7,532 bases of DNA from Bacillota bacterium (GTDB taxonomy: Bacteria > Bacillota > Bacilli > Bacillales_B > DSM-18226). Positions 1-6,265 of the stretch are shown here, piece after piece. Within the stretch, counting starts at the first letter, position 1, and every line of letters begins with the position of its first letter. The stretch is taken from contig JAKACS010000141.1 in assembly GCA_021821235.1 (NCBI GenBank), forward strand, positions 1 to 7,532, written 5' to 3'. The notes below the pieces were generated by a model. The model saw only the letters and a list, made by a program, of their open reading frames with translations, searched no databases and was not told the DNA's origin. Made by a program: the position numbers and the translations under genes.

Positions 1-82
1 CATAATCCTCTACAAAGTATGGTTCAAGCTGGTAATTCCGCAAAATCGGCGCCAGTGCTACCAGTCGATTTTCACCGCTCAT
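1..82 (-). CDS. ysxE: Start of a YsxE-like spore coat protein gene (CotS kinase-like family), partial
   Basis: Only the first 27 codons are present; the gene runs off the left edge. The visible N-terminus reads MSGENRLVALAPILRNYQ and continues to EPYFVEDY, with no stop. The ATG at 82 follows a GGAGGA ribosome binding site at 91-96 with 8 nt spacing, so this start is well supported. The identity comes mainly from position: in B. subtilis ysxE lies directly downstream of spoVID and encodes a spore coat protein related to CotS, with a kinase-like fold. The short peptide is compatible with that but cannot prove it. The gene probably shares the SigE-driven spoVID transcript, although a terminator-like hairpin at 101-149 stands in between and may reduce read-through. 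An in-frame ATG lies 23 codons upstream at 151 but has no properly spaced ribosome binding site. Confidence 0.7.
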   Translation of the reverse strand, partial: MSGENRLVALAPILRNYQLEPYFVEDY

Positions 83-90
83 TTTAAAAA

Positions 91-96
91 TCCTCC
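91..96 (-). promoter_or_regulatory. Ribosome binding site of the ysxE-like gene
   Basis: The minus strand reads GGAGGA, 8 nt before the ATG at 82. It fixes this ATG as the start in preference to the in-frame ATG at 151, where the only purine-rich stretch touches the start codon. The site begins immediately after the last stem of the hairpin at 101-149, so folding of that hairpin leaves it exposed. Confidence 0.8.
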
Positions 97-100
97 AATA

Positions 101-149
101 GAAAAATAAGGAGCAGGCACCCAAGTATACCCGCTCATGCTTATTTTTC
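101..149 (-). terminator. Terminator-like hairpin between spoVID and ysxE
   Basis: Read on the minus strand, a perfect 10-bp outer stem (GAAAAATAAG at 149-140 with CTTATTTTTC at 110-101) encloses a 3-nt CAT bulge (139-137). Inside is a GC-rich 7-bp inner stem (GAGCGGG at 136-130 with CCTGCTC at 117-111, one G-U pair) with a 12-nt loop (129-118). The inner stem followed by CTTATTTTT has the form of an intrinsic terminator, and the A-rich arm pairs with the U-rich tail. It starts 8 nt after the spoVID stop. Because ysxE follows only 18 nt later with no evident promoter of its own, the hairpin more likely attenuates or processes the transcript than ends it fully. That role is an inference. Confidence 0.65.
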
Positions 150-157
150 ATCTCCCA

Positions 158-1255
158 CTATTTTTTTGCTAATACTGTCGGGATATAAAGGACTTGCCCT
201 TCATACACATCTTGGTTTACTTCAAGCCGATTAACCTGAAGTAGTCGTTGAAACGTGACATCGTATCGTTCCGCAATCTGATCTAAGGTTTCCCCTTTTT
301 GAACAATACAGATTTTTAACTTTGCCTGAGCTTCGTCACGGTCATCTTTGCGGGCAAAAAATTCTGTTAAGGACATGCTTTTCTTTTTGACTGCTTTTTT
401 CTTTATCGCTTTCTTTATCTTTGAAACAGGCCCTTGATCACTTGAAGAAGATGATGAGCTTTCCTCTTCCGTCTCTTTTTCTTCAACTTCTACCTCTTCT
501 GTTTCTTCTGCTTCTTTTACTTCTTCTTCGACGATTACTTCGATTTTCGGTTTTTCTTCACCGCGATCCGGCTGGCTGAAATCCGAAACCTGGGTAAATA
601 CAGGTTGCTCTTGCGGCTGGTAGGAAAAAGTCGGATACGATACCGTTTCCATTGAACTTTCATCCTCTTGCGGCTTTCTCGCTTCAACAACAAAAATTGG
701 ACGTTCTTCCTCCTCCACAAGGCTTTCTTCCGTTGTTTCCTCAGCAGCATTGTCACTTACTTGATCTTCTATTGAGCGGTTCGCATTTGCAAAAACGTCT
801 TCAGCTTCATCTCCCTGTTCCTGCCGAGCTCCATACAGACCGGAAATCGTCAATTCAGCCGATAGTTTTAAGCAACTTCGTTCTGGAAGAGAGTAATCAA
901 ACGTTTCAACCATCACATCGATATCATAAATGCTTTGAATCCGATTATTTGGTATTGTTATATCAACTGGGAAGCGATGCGAAAACTCACAAACCCCTTC
1001 GTCGCCTTCATCCACCCGTTGAACATATTTCTGGGCAAACTCCGCTTTTTCCTCCACTTCCCCGCTGTCTTGCAAGCTTTTGTATTCTCCGGTCAATTCC
1101 AATGACCCACGTATCGTCACGTACTGATCATTTTCTTGGATGGTGATATCGGGATCAAGCGAAATCGATATTAGCTCATCGACTTCCTGTCCTTTTCTAA
1201 ACCATAATGATTCCTCCAAAGAAAACCTCAGACACGATTGATTTTCCTGAGACAA
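158..1255 (-). CDS. spoVID: SpoVID, spore coat morphogenetic protein with C-terminal LysM domain
   Basis: SpoVID works in the mother cell at the forespore surface, where it binds SpoIVA and SafA and drives the coat to encase the spore. The conserved N-terminal domain spans about residues 8-140 (FSLEESLWFRKGQEVDELIS, then a SLDPDI segment and VTIRGSLELTGEY). A variable acidic linker covers about 145-265. It is followed by seven serines (266-272), a lysine-rich stretch (279-292), a short segment like the SpoIVA-binding region A of B. subtilis (about 295-312), and one LysM domain (about 313-358, from LKICIVQKGETL to GQVLYIP). LysM domains bind peptidoglycan-type glycans. At 365 residues the protein is much shorter than the roughly 575 of B. 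subtilis SpoVID, and the missing length is in the linker. The start is TTG, chosen because translation there begins at the conserved N-terminus just behind a strong ribosome binding site. A SigE-type promoter lies upstream. Confidence 0.95.
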   Translation of the reverse strand: MSQENQSCLRFSLEESLWFRKGQEVDELISISLDPDITIQENDQYVTIRGSLELTGEYKSLQDSGEVEEKAEFAQKYVQRVDEGDEGVCEFSHRFPVDITIPNNRIQSIYDIDVMVETFDYSLPERSCLKLSAELTISGLYGARQEQGDEAEDVFANANRSIEDQVSDNAAEETTEESLVEEEERPIFVVEARKPQEDESSMETVSYPTFSYQPQEQPVFTQVSDFSQPDRGEEKPKIEVIVEEEVKEAEETEEVEVEEKETEEESSSSSSSDQGPVSKIKKAIKKKAVKKKSMSLTEFFARKDDRDEAQAKLKICIVQKGETLDQIAERYDVTFQRLLQVNRLEVNQDVYEGQVLYIPTVLAKK

Positions 1256-1260
1256 AGCGA

Positions 1261-1270
1261 CTCCTCCCTT
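1261..1270 (-). promoter_or_regulatory. Ribosome binding site that fixes the TTG start of spoVID
   Basis: The minus strand reads AAGGGAGGAG and ends 5 nt before the TTG at 1255; the GGAGG core is 7 nt from it. The match to the 16S rRNA tail is strong. No in-frame ATG lies near enough to be preferred, and the conserved SpoVID N-terminus begins here, so the uncommon TTG start is well supported. Confidence 0.85.
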
Positions 1271-1306
1271 CGTTTCCGTTTATTTAAAAATCACTATGTC
1301 ACTTAC

Positions 1307-1335
1307 ACTCTATGAAAAATCGTTTTTATTTATGA
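1307..1335 (-). promoter_or_regulatory. Predicted SigE promoter of spoVID
   Basis: On the minus strand, TCATAAA (1335-1329) matches the SigE -35 consensus kmATAtw at all but one position. After exactly 14 nt, CATAGAGT (1314-1307) matches the -10 consensus CATAnAnT. The implied start of transcription is near 1300, giving a leader of about 45 nt before the TTG. spoVID of B. subtilis is known to be transcribed by SigE in the mother cell, which fits. The -35 element begins 1 nt after the hem operon terminator's T-tract. Confidence 0.75.
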
Positions 1336-1372
1336 TAAAAAAATAAACACACCCGCAAATTTGGCGAGTGTG
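1336..1372 (-). terminator. Intrinsic terminator of the hemAXCDBL operon
   Basis: On the minus strand, CACACTCGC (1372-1364) pairs with GCGGGTGTG (1356-1348) in a 9-bp stem with one G-U pair and a 7-nt loop (1363-1357). The tract TTTATTTTTTTA follows. The hairpin begins 10 nt after the hemL stop codon. It should end the housekeeping haem transcript before the sporulation gene spoVID. Confidence 0.93.
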
Positions 1373-1382
1373 CTGGTAAAAA

Positions 1383-2669
1383 TTAGTTTAATTTTGAAAA
1401 AGCTATTTCTGCTGCCTTGATGGTCTTTTCGATATCTTCATTGGAAAGGGCAGTCGACAGAAACAATCCTTCAAATTGTGATGGGGGCAGGAATACACCC
1501 TGGTTGGCCATTTCCCGATAATATGAAGCAAAATAGTCAAGGTTGGACGTTCTTGCTTTTTCATAATTGACCACCTTCTCATTTGTAAAAAAGAAGCCAA
1601 TCATCGAACCCGCACGATTTACGGTGTGAGGTATCCCATATTTTTCTGCTGCTTCATTCAAGCCTTTTTCAAGCAAATCCGCTTTGCGAATAAATTCTTG
1701 GTAATCTTCGGGTGTTAATTGGCTCAACGTTTCATACCCAGCCGTCATTGCCAGCGGATTTCCCGAAAGCGTTCCCGCTTGATAAATTGGTCCGCTTGGT
1801 GCAATTTGCTCCATAATCTCAGCTTTCCCGCCGTATGCCCCAACAGGGAGCCCGCCGCCAATTACTTTTCCAAGACAGGTAATGTCCGGTGTTATGCCAA
1901 AATAACCTTGGGCACAATGGTAATCCACACGGAAGCCGGTCATCACCTCATCAAAGATCAGCAATGCACCGTAGTTTATCGTAATGTCCCTAAGACCTTC
2001 AAGAAATCCTGGCAGTGGCGGAACAACGCCCATATTCCCGGCAACAGGTTCGACAATGATGCAGGCAATATCTTCACCAAAGTGCTCAAACGCAGACTTG
2101 ACGCCTTCGAGATCATTATAAGGAACCGTAATTGTGTTTTTCGCGACTCCTTCTGGAACGCCGGGACTATCAGGAAGTCCAAGGGTGGCAACGCCGGAAC
2201 CTGCTTTGATCAGCAAGGAATCGCCATGACCGTGGTAGCAGCCCTCAAATTTAAGGATTTTGTTTCGTCCAGTATATCCTCTTGCAAGCCTTAATGCACT
2301 CATCGTTGCTTCTGTTCCGGAAGAGACCATTCTGACAATCTCAATGGATGGAACCCGTTCGACAACGAGTTTGGCAAGTTTATTTTCCATTAATGTCGGG
2401 GCGCCAAAGCTCGTGCCCATTTCAGCTACTTTTCTTAACGCTTCAACTACCCGCTCATTGGAATGGCCCAAGATTAACGGTCCCCATGAAAGCACATAGT
2501 CAATATATTCATTGCCGTCGATATCGTAAATTTTCGAGCCTTTTCCTTTTTCCATAAAAATTGGATCCATGTTTACGGATTTAAAGGCGCGGACAGGGCT
2601 GTTCACACCTCCTGGCATCAGCTTTTGCGCTTCTTTAAAAGCCTCAATCGATTTTGCATATGAACGCAT
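1383..2669 (-). CDS. hemL: Glutamate-1-semialdehyde 2,1-aminomutase
   Basis: HemL is a cytosolic pyridoxal-phosphate enzyme that converts glutamate-1-semialdehyde, the product of HemA, to 5-aminolevulinate. The 428-residue length is normal for the family. The sequence shows the N-terminal [11 protein letters not shown] segment (19-29), the phosphate-binding SGTEA (117-121), the cofactor-ring aspartate in FDEVMTGFR (239-247) and the Schiff-base lysine K268 in [12 protein letters not shown]. The C-terminal [10 protein letters not shown] (391-400) is also typical of the family. The ATG at 2669 has a GAGGG ribosome binding site at 2680-2676 with 6 nt spacing. The gene is the last of the operon, 33 nt after hemB, and a strong terminator follows it. 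Related ornithine-type aminotransferases share the fold, but these motifs and the context make HemL secure. Confidence 0.98.
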   Translation of the reverse strand: MRSYAKSIEAFKEAQKLMPGGVNSPVRAFKSVNMDPIFMEKGKGSKIYDIDGNEYIDYVLSWGPLILGHSNERVVEALRKVAEMGTSFGAPTLMENKLAKLVVERVPSIEIVRMVSSGTEATMSALRLARGYTGRNKILKFEGCYHGHGDSLLIKAGSGVATLGLPDSPGVPEGVAKNTITVPYNDLEGVKSAFEHFGEDIACIIVEPVAGNMGVVPPLPGFLEGLRDITINYGALLIFDEVMTGFRVDYHCAQGYFGITPDITCLGKVIGGGLPVGAYGGKAEIMEQIAPSGPIYQAGTLSGNPLAMTAGYETLSQLTPEDYQEFIRKADLLEKGLNEAAEKYGIPHTVNRAGSMIGFFFTNEKVVNYEKARTSNLDYFASYYREMANQGVFLPPSQFEGLFLSTALSNEDIEKTIKAAEIAFSKLN

Positions 2670-2702
2670 CGAATTCCCTCTTTTCGATAAGGTTTTGTTC
2701 CA

Positions 2703-3683
2703 TTACTCCGCTTCACGCAGCCAGCGGACAGCATCTTTGGCAAAATACGTGATGATTAAATCGCCGCCAGCCCGTTTCATTCCAAGCAACATTTCAAGCA
2801 CTGTGCTTTTTTCATCAATCCAGCCATTTTGTGCAGCAGCCTTGATCATTGCATATTCGCCGCTAACATTATATACAACAACAGGAAGATGAAAGTGATT
2901 TTTCATATCACGAACGATATCGAGATAAGGCATTCCCGGTTTGACAATCAAAAAATCAGCCCCCTCCGTCACATCTGACTCGGCTTCACGAAAGGCTTCC
3001 ATTCGGTTCGCCGGATCCATCTGATAGGTCTTTCGGTCGCCAAATTGCGGCGCACCTTCAGCAGCATCCCGGAATGGTCCGTAAAAAGCTGAAGCGTATT
3101 TTACGGCATAAGACATAATCGGCACATCGATAAAGCCTGCTTCATCAAGTCCGGCGCGGATCGCGGCCACAAATCCGTCCATCATATTCGAAGGCGCAAT
3201 AATATCGGCGCCGGCTTTTGCTTGGCTGATCGCCGTTCTGACAAGTAAATCAAGCGATTCGTCATTGAGAATCCTTTCACCTTCAACTACGCCGCAATGG
3301 CCATGGTCTGTGTATTCGCATAAGCATGTATCAGCAACAACAAGCATTTCCGGAAATTTTTCTTTGATCAATCGCGTCCCTTTCTGAATGATTCCGTGAT
3401 CATGAAAGGCTCCAGTTCCGCACGCATCTTTTATTTCCGGAATCCCGAATAAAATCACAGCTTTGATTCCAAGCGAATCAACTTCTTGTATTTCCGCCTC
3501 AAGATGATCCAGCGAAACTTGGTATACCCCCGGCATTGACGAAACTTCATTACGAATCTTTTCACCTTCGACAATGAAAAGCGGGTAAATAAAGTCTTCA
3601 GCTTTTAGATGATTTTCCCTGACCAATGCCCTTATATTTGCGCTTGAGCGCAGGCGGCGATGACGTGAAAATTGCAAATCCAT
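2703..3683 (-). CDS. hemB: Delta-aminolevulinic acid dehydratase (porphobilinogen synthase)
   Basis: HemB condenses two 5-aminolevulinate molecules to porphobilinogen in the cytosol. With the ATG at 3683 the protein has 326 residues, close to the usual length. It begins [12 protein letters not shown], like other family members. The zinc-binding cysteines are present as C120, C122 and C130 in [13 protein letters not shown], so this is the zinc-type enzyme. The two substrate-binding Schiff-base lysines are K195 (SYAVKYAS) and K248 (FLIVKPG). The motifs IAPSNMMDG (162-170), [11 protein letters not shown] (217-227) and NVSGEY (272-277) are intact. An in-frame ATG nine codons upstream (3710) would add a stretch not found in relatives and overlap hemD by 26 nt. 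The chosen start has AGAGGTG at 3696-3690 with 6 nt spacing and lies 1 nt after the hemD stop, which suggests coupled translation. Confidence 0.98.
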   Translation of the reverse strand: MDLQFSRHRRLRSSANIRALVRENHLKAEDFIYPLFIVEGEKIRNEVSSMPGVYQVSLDHLEAEIQEVDSLGIKAVILFGIPEIKDACGTGAFHDHGIIQKGTRLIKEKFPEMLVVADTCLCEYTDHGHCGVVEGERILNDESLDLLVRTAISQAKAGADIIAPSNMMDGFVAAIRAGLDEAGFIDVPIMSYAVKYASAFYGPFRDAAEGAPQFGDRKTYQMDPANRMEAFREAESDVTEGADFLIVKPGMPYLDIVRDMKNHFHLPVVVYNVSGEYAMIKAAAQNGWIDEKSTVLEMLLGMKRAGGDLIITYFAKDAVRWLREAE

Positions 3684-3684
3684 T

Positions 3685-4473
3685 TTAAACACCTCTATTT
3701 TTTTCTTCAAGATAAGTAATCATACATTTAACCATTTCCTCTACCGTGTACACCTTTGGGGAAGCGTGAACCGGTAAGCCGGACGAGATCAGCCTTTTCT
3801 CGGTTATTGGACCAATGCATCCGATCAAGCTACCCGCTAAATGATCTTTAAGTCCGCATTCACTGATAATGCCGATAAAATGATCTACGGTTGACGGGCT
3901 TGTGAACAACAAAATATCCAGTTTTTCGGCGGTGATCATTTCAGCCAGCCTTGTCCGGCTCTCTTTCGGCAAATAGGTTTCATACACAACAGCCTCATCA
4001 ACAATAGCACCATTTTTTCTTAAGGATGCGCCGATGTACTCTCTGGCAAGATTTCCTTTTGGGATCAAAATATTCATCCCCGGGCGAATACAGGGCGAAA
4101 ACTCGGAGACAAACGTCTCAGCAACATATTGTGACGGTAAAAACTCAACATTCAGGCCTTTGGAGCTTAATACATGCGCAGTTTTTTTCCCAATCGCAGC
4201 TATTTTTGGCAATCTTGCAAGCGCATCCTTGCCCAAAAACGATAAAAACGTTTCGACAGCGACATTGCTCGTAAAGATGACCCAATCGTACTGATTCAAT
4301 CGCTGCAAAAACCTTTCAAGTTTTGGAGTGCGTACAATCGGCCGAAAGGCAATAAGCGGGATCTCTACCGGTATTCCGCCATATTTTTCGATGAGTTTTA
4401 CAAAAGCTTTTGCCTGCTTTTCTCCCCGTGGAACAAGCACCTTTTTATTTTTTAAAGGCAAAGGCGTCGTCAT
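3685..4473 (-). CDS. hemD: Uroporphyrinogen-III synthase
   Basis: HemD closes hydroxymethylbilane into uroporphyrinogen III while inverting ring D. It is the least conserved enzyme of the pathway, so the call rests on scattered motifs and on context. The protein has 262 residues, normal for Bacillus. Visible motifs are [12 protein letters not shown] (10-21), [10 protein letters not shown] (65-74) and IAAIGKKTA (91-99) in the first half. The second half has AVVYETY (161-167), [12 protein letters not shown] (188-199) and [10 protein letters not shown] (219-228). The two Rossmann-like halves of the family are both complete. The ATG at 4473 overlaps the hemC stop as ATGA, and a GAGGGG stretch lies just 2 nt before it inside hemC, so translation is probably coupled to hemC. 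The gene ends 1 nt before hemB. Confidence 0.95.
   Translation of the reverse strand: MTTPLPLKNKKVLVPRGEKQAKAFVKLIEKYGGIPVEIPLIAFRPIVRTPKLERFLQRLNQYDWVIFTSNVAVETFLSFLGKDALARLPKIAAIGKKTAHVLSSKGLNVEFLPSQYVAETFVSEFSPCIRPGMNILIPKGNLAREYIGASLRKNGAIVDEAVVYETYLPKESRTRLAEMITAEKLDILLFTSPSTVDHFIGIISECGLKDHLAGSLIGCIGPITEKRLISSGLPVHASPKVYTVEEMVKCMITYLEEKNRGV
3690..3696 (-). promoter_or_regulatory. Ribosome binding site that fixes the hemB start
   Basis: The minus strand reads AGAGGTG, 6 nt before the ATG at 3683. It lies within the last codons of hemD. It supports the 326-residue HemB over the longer reading frame that starts at 3710. Confidence 0.8.
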
Positions 4474-5405
4474 TGCCCCTCAAGCTCCCGTTTTACCTTG
4501 TCAATTAACACTTTTGCCCCTTTTTGAATTAAACGATCGGCTGCAAGCCACCCGACTTGCTCGGGAACTTGTCCGCTTACATCTTCTTTATATACCTCTT
4601 TTCCGTCAGGAGCGGCAACAAGAGCATGTAAAGTAATTTTCCCGTTGTCGTCGACATGGGCATACCCAGCAATTGGGATTTGGCAGCCGCCTTCCATTTT
4701 TTGCAAAAATGCCCGCTCTGCCCGGACAGCTTTTTCTGTCTTCTGGCAAGTAAATTGTTTCAGCAAGTCGAGCAGTTCTTGGTCATCTTCACGGCATTCA
4801 ATCGCCAATGCCCCTTGGCCAACCGCCGGAATACAACTATCTGTTTCCAAAAATTCAGTGACAACATCGCGGGTCCAGCCTAGACGCGACAGGCCGGCAG
4901 CTGCCAAAATAATCGCATCATATTCTTCCTCTTTCAACTTATTTAACCTCGTATCTACATTGCCGCGAATCCATTTAATTTCTAAATCCGGACGTTTTAG
5001 CAAAAGCTGAGAGCTGCGGCGTAAACTGCTTGTACCGACGATCGCTCCCGGTTTCAATTCCGCCAATGGAACATGATCTCTTGAAATCAACGCATCCCGG
5101 TGGTCTTCTCGAAAAGGCACACCGCCAATTGTTAGCCCTTTCGGCAATTCAGCAGGCATATCTTTCATGCTATGTACGGCCATATCAATCTCCTTGCTCA
5201 GCATCGCCTGTTCAATTTCCTTGACAAACAAGCCTTTACCGCCGACTTTTGCAAGGGTTACATCCAGTATTTTGTCCCCTTTTGTCACAATTTCCTGCAC
5301 TTCAAATTCAAAAGGAGCGCCCAGTTTTTTCAGCTGTTCGATTACCCAATTTGTTTGTGTTAATGCAAGTTTGCTTCGTCTAGATCCAACAATAATTTTC
5401 CGCAT
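4470..5405 (-). CDS. hemC: Hydroxymethylbilane synthase (porphobilinogen deaminase)
   Basis: HemC links four porphobilinogen units into linear hydroxymethylbilane on a covalently bound dipyrromethane cofactor. With the ATG at 5405 it has 311 residues, normal for the family. The N-terminus [18 protein letters not shown] is typical. The motif HSMKDMP (78-84) holds the catalytic aspartate D82. The arginine-rich [12 protein letters not shown] (124-135) and IRGNVDTRL (146-154) bind the cofactor and growing chain. EGGCQIPI (238-245) holds the cofactor attachment cysteine C241. The longer reading frame from 5432 (nine extra residues) would overlap hemX and lacks a good ribosome binding site, while AAGGAGG sits at 5418-5412 before the chosen ATG. 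The gene follows hemX by 14 nt and overlaps hemD by 4 nt. Confidence 0.98.
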   Translation of the reverse strand: MRKIIVGSRRSKLALTQTNWVIEQLKKLGAPFEFEVQEIVTKGDKILDVTLAKVGGKGLFVKEIEQAMLSKEIDMAVHSMKDMPAELPKGLTIGGVPFREDHRDALISRDHVPLAELKPGAIVGTSSLRRSSQLLLKRPDLEIKWIRGNVDTRLNKLKEEEYDAIILAAAGLSRLGWTRDVVTEFLETDSCIPAVGQGALAIECREDDQELLDLLKQFTCQKTEKAVRAERAFLQKMEGGCQIPIAGYAHVDDNGKITLHALVAAPDGKEVYKEDVSGQVPEQVGWLAADRLIQKGAKVLIDKVKRELEGQ

Positions 5406-5411
5406 GAGGAG

Positions 5412-5418
5412 CCTCCTT
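5412..5418 (-). promoter_or_regulatory. Ribosome binding site that fixes the hemC start
   Basis: The minus strand reads AAGGAGG, a full-length match to the consensus, 6 nt before the ATG at 5405. It lies in the gap after hemX and rules out the longer hemC reading frame from 5432, which would place this site inside the coding region. Confidence 0.85.
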
Positions 5419-5419
5419 A

Positions 5420-6253
5420 TTATGAATACCAAAAATGGAATGATGATAATTGGCCAAACAGGAAGAAGTTAATCAACACAATAAGAAATGACGCAACATT
5501 CCATAATGCCAAAGATTTACCTGCAACGTTTTTTCCAATTCTTAAATACAAATAAATGCTGTACGCAATTAATACAACAAAGGAACCAATAACTTTACTG
5601 TCATACCATGTGAATCCCAATATTTTAATAAATGCCCACTGAAGACCAAGGATCAGGCTTAAGATAAGGATCGGCACCCCAATTACCGCTAACATAAAGG
5701 AAAGCGATTCCAGCCGATGCAAATCTGCCAACCGCAATAGCCGTTTTCCCCACTTCTTTCGTTTCAGCAAATCATACTGGATTAAATAAAGCAAGGAAAA
5801 CACGAAAGAAAGCGAAAATGCACCATACGAAAGAATAGCCATTGTAATATGAATCAACAGCAATTCTGAAATCAACTTTTGCCCAATCAAATGAGATTCA
5901 TATTGCACAGGAGCAAAAATATGGATCGCCAACACGATAAATCCAAGGATATTTGTAAAAAAAACAATGAAATCCATTCTCAATAAATGATTGATTCCGA
6001 GTGACAAGGTTATCAGAACCCATGCATAAAAATAAAGTCCCTCGAAAATCGTCAACACCGGGAATCTTCCTGTCTTCACCATATACAGCAATAAAAAAAT
6101 CGTTTGTAAAACCCATACAAACGCAAGTAACCAGAAGGCAATCCGGTTCGCCTTCCGGTTATGGTGAATGAAATCCCAAAAGTATAGCAGCACGCTGAGG
6201 GCATACACAACGACAGTCAGCTCATGCAGTTTGGTCATATAGATCTCAAACAT
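5420..6253 (-). CDS. hemX: HemX, CcsA-like integral membrane protein of the hem operon
   Basis: HemX is an inner-membrane protein that in B. subtilis lowers the level of HemA; the mechanism is not well known. The 277-residue sequence shows about eight hydrophobic segments, near 8-27, 37-57, 64-86, 93-112, 131-157, 183-206, 220-238 and 248-268. Landmarks include [19 protein letters not shown] (61-79), [22 protein letters not shown] (135-156) and the basic cytoplasmic-type loop [11 protein letters not shown] (164-174). The protein belongs to the cytochrome c assembly (CcsA/ResC) superfamily, but I see no tryptophan-rich haem-handling motif, so it should not be taken for a cytochrome c synthase. 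The ATG at 6253 has AAGAGGT at 6266-6260, partly overlapping the hemA stop, with about 6 nt spacing. A second ATG five codons on (6238) is possible. It sits between hemA and hemC, as in other bacilli. Confidence 0.95.
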   Translation of the reverse strand: MFEIYMTKLHELTVVVYALSVLLYFWDFIHHNRKANRIAFWLLAFVWVLQTIFLLLYMVKTGRFPVLTIFEGLYFYAWVLITLSLGINHLLRMDFIVFFTNILGFIVLAIHIFAPVQYESHLIGQKLISELLLIHITMAILSYGAFSLSFVFSLLYLIQYDLLKRKKWGKRLLRLADLHRLESLSFMLAVIGVPILILSLILGLQWAFIKILGFTWYDSKVIGSFVVLIAYSIYLYLRIGKNVAGKSLALWNVASFLIVLINFFLFGQLSSFHFWYS

Positions 6254-6265
6254 AAACGCTACCTC

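Noticed and set aside
82..151. In-frame upstream ATG at 151 that would extend the ysxE-like protein by 23 residues
   Set aside because: The only purine-rich stretch (GGGAG) touches this ATG, the extension would run through the hairpin, and the ATG at 82 has a well-spaced GGAGGA.
83..157. Riboswitch or T-box in the spoVID-ysxE gap
   Set aside because: The gap is only 75 nt and holds one simple hairpin with no T-box sequence or known aptamer pattern.
652..2499. Several open reading frames on the plus strand opposite spoVID and hemL
   Set aside because: They are antisense shadows of well-identified genes, with no recognisable domains.
3684..3710. Longer HemB starting at 3710
   Set aside because: The nine extra residues overlap hemD, are absent from relatives as I know them, and the ATG at 3683 has a good ribosome binding site.
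5406..5432. Longer HemC starting at 5432
   Set aside because: It overlaps the end of hemX, and a consensus AAGGAGG lies 6 nt before the ATG at 5405, where the conserved N-terminus begins.
5420..6253. HemX as a cytochrome c haem lyase (CcsA/ResC)
   Set aside because: It shares the membrane layout but shows no tryptophan-rich haem-handling motif, and its place in the operon matches HemX.
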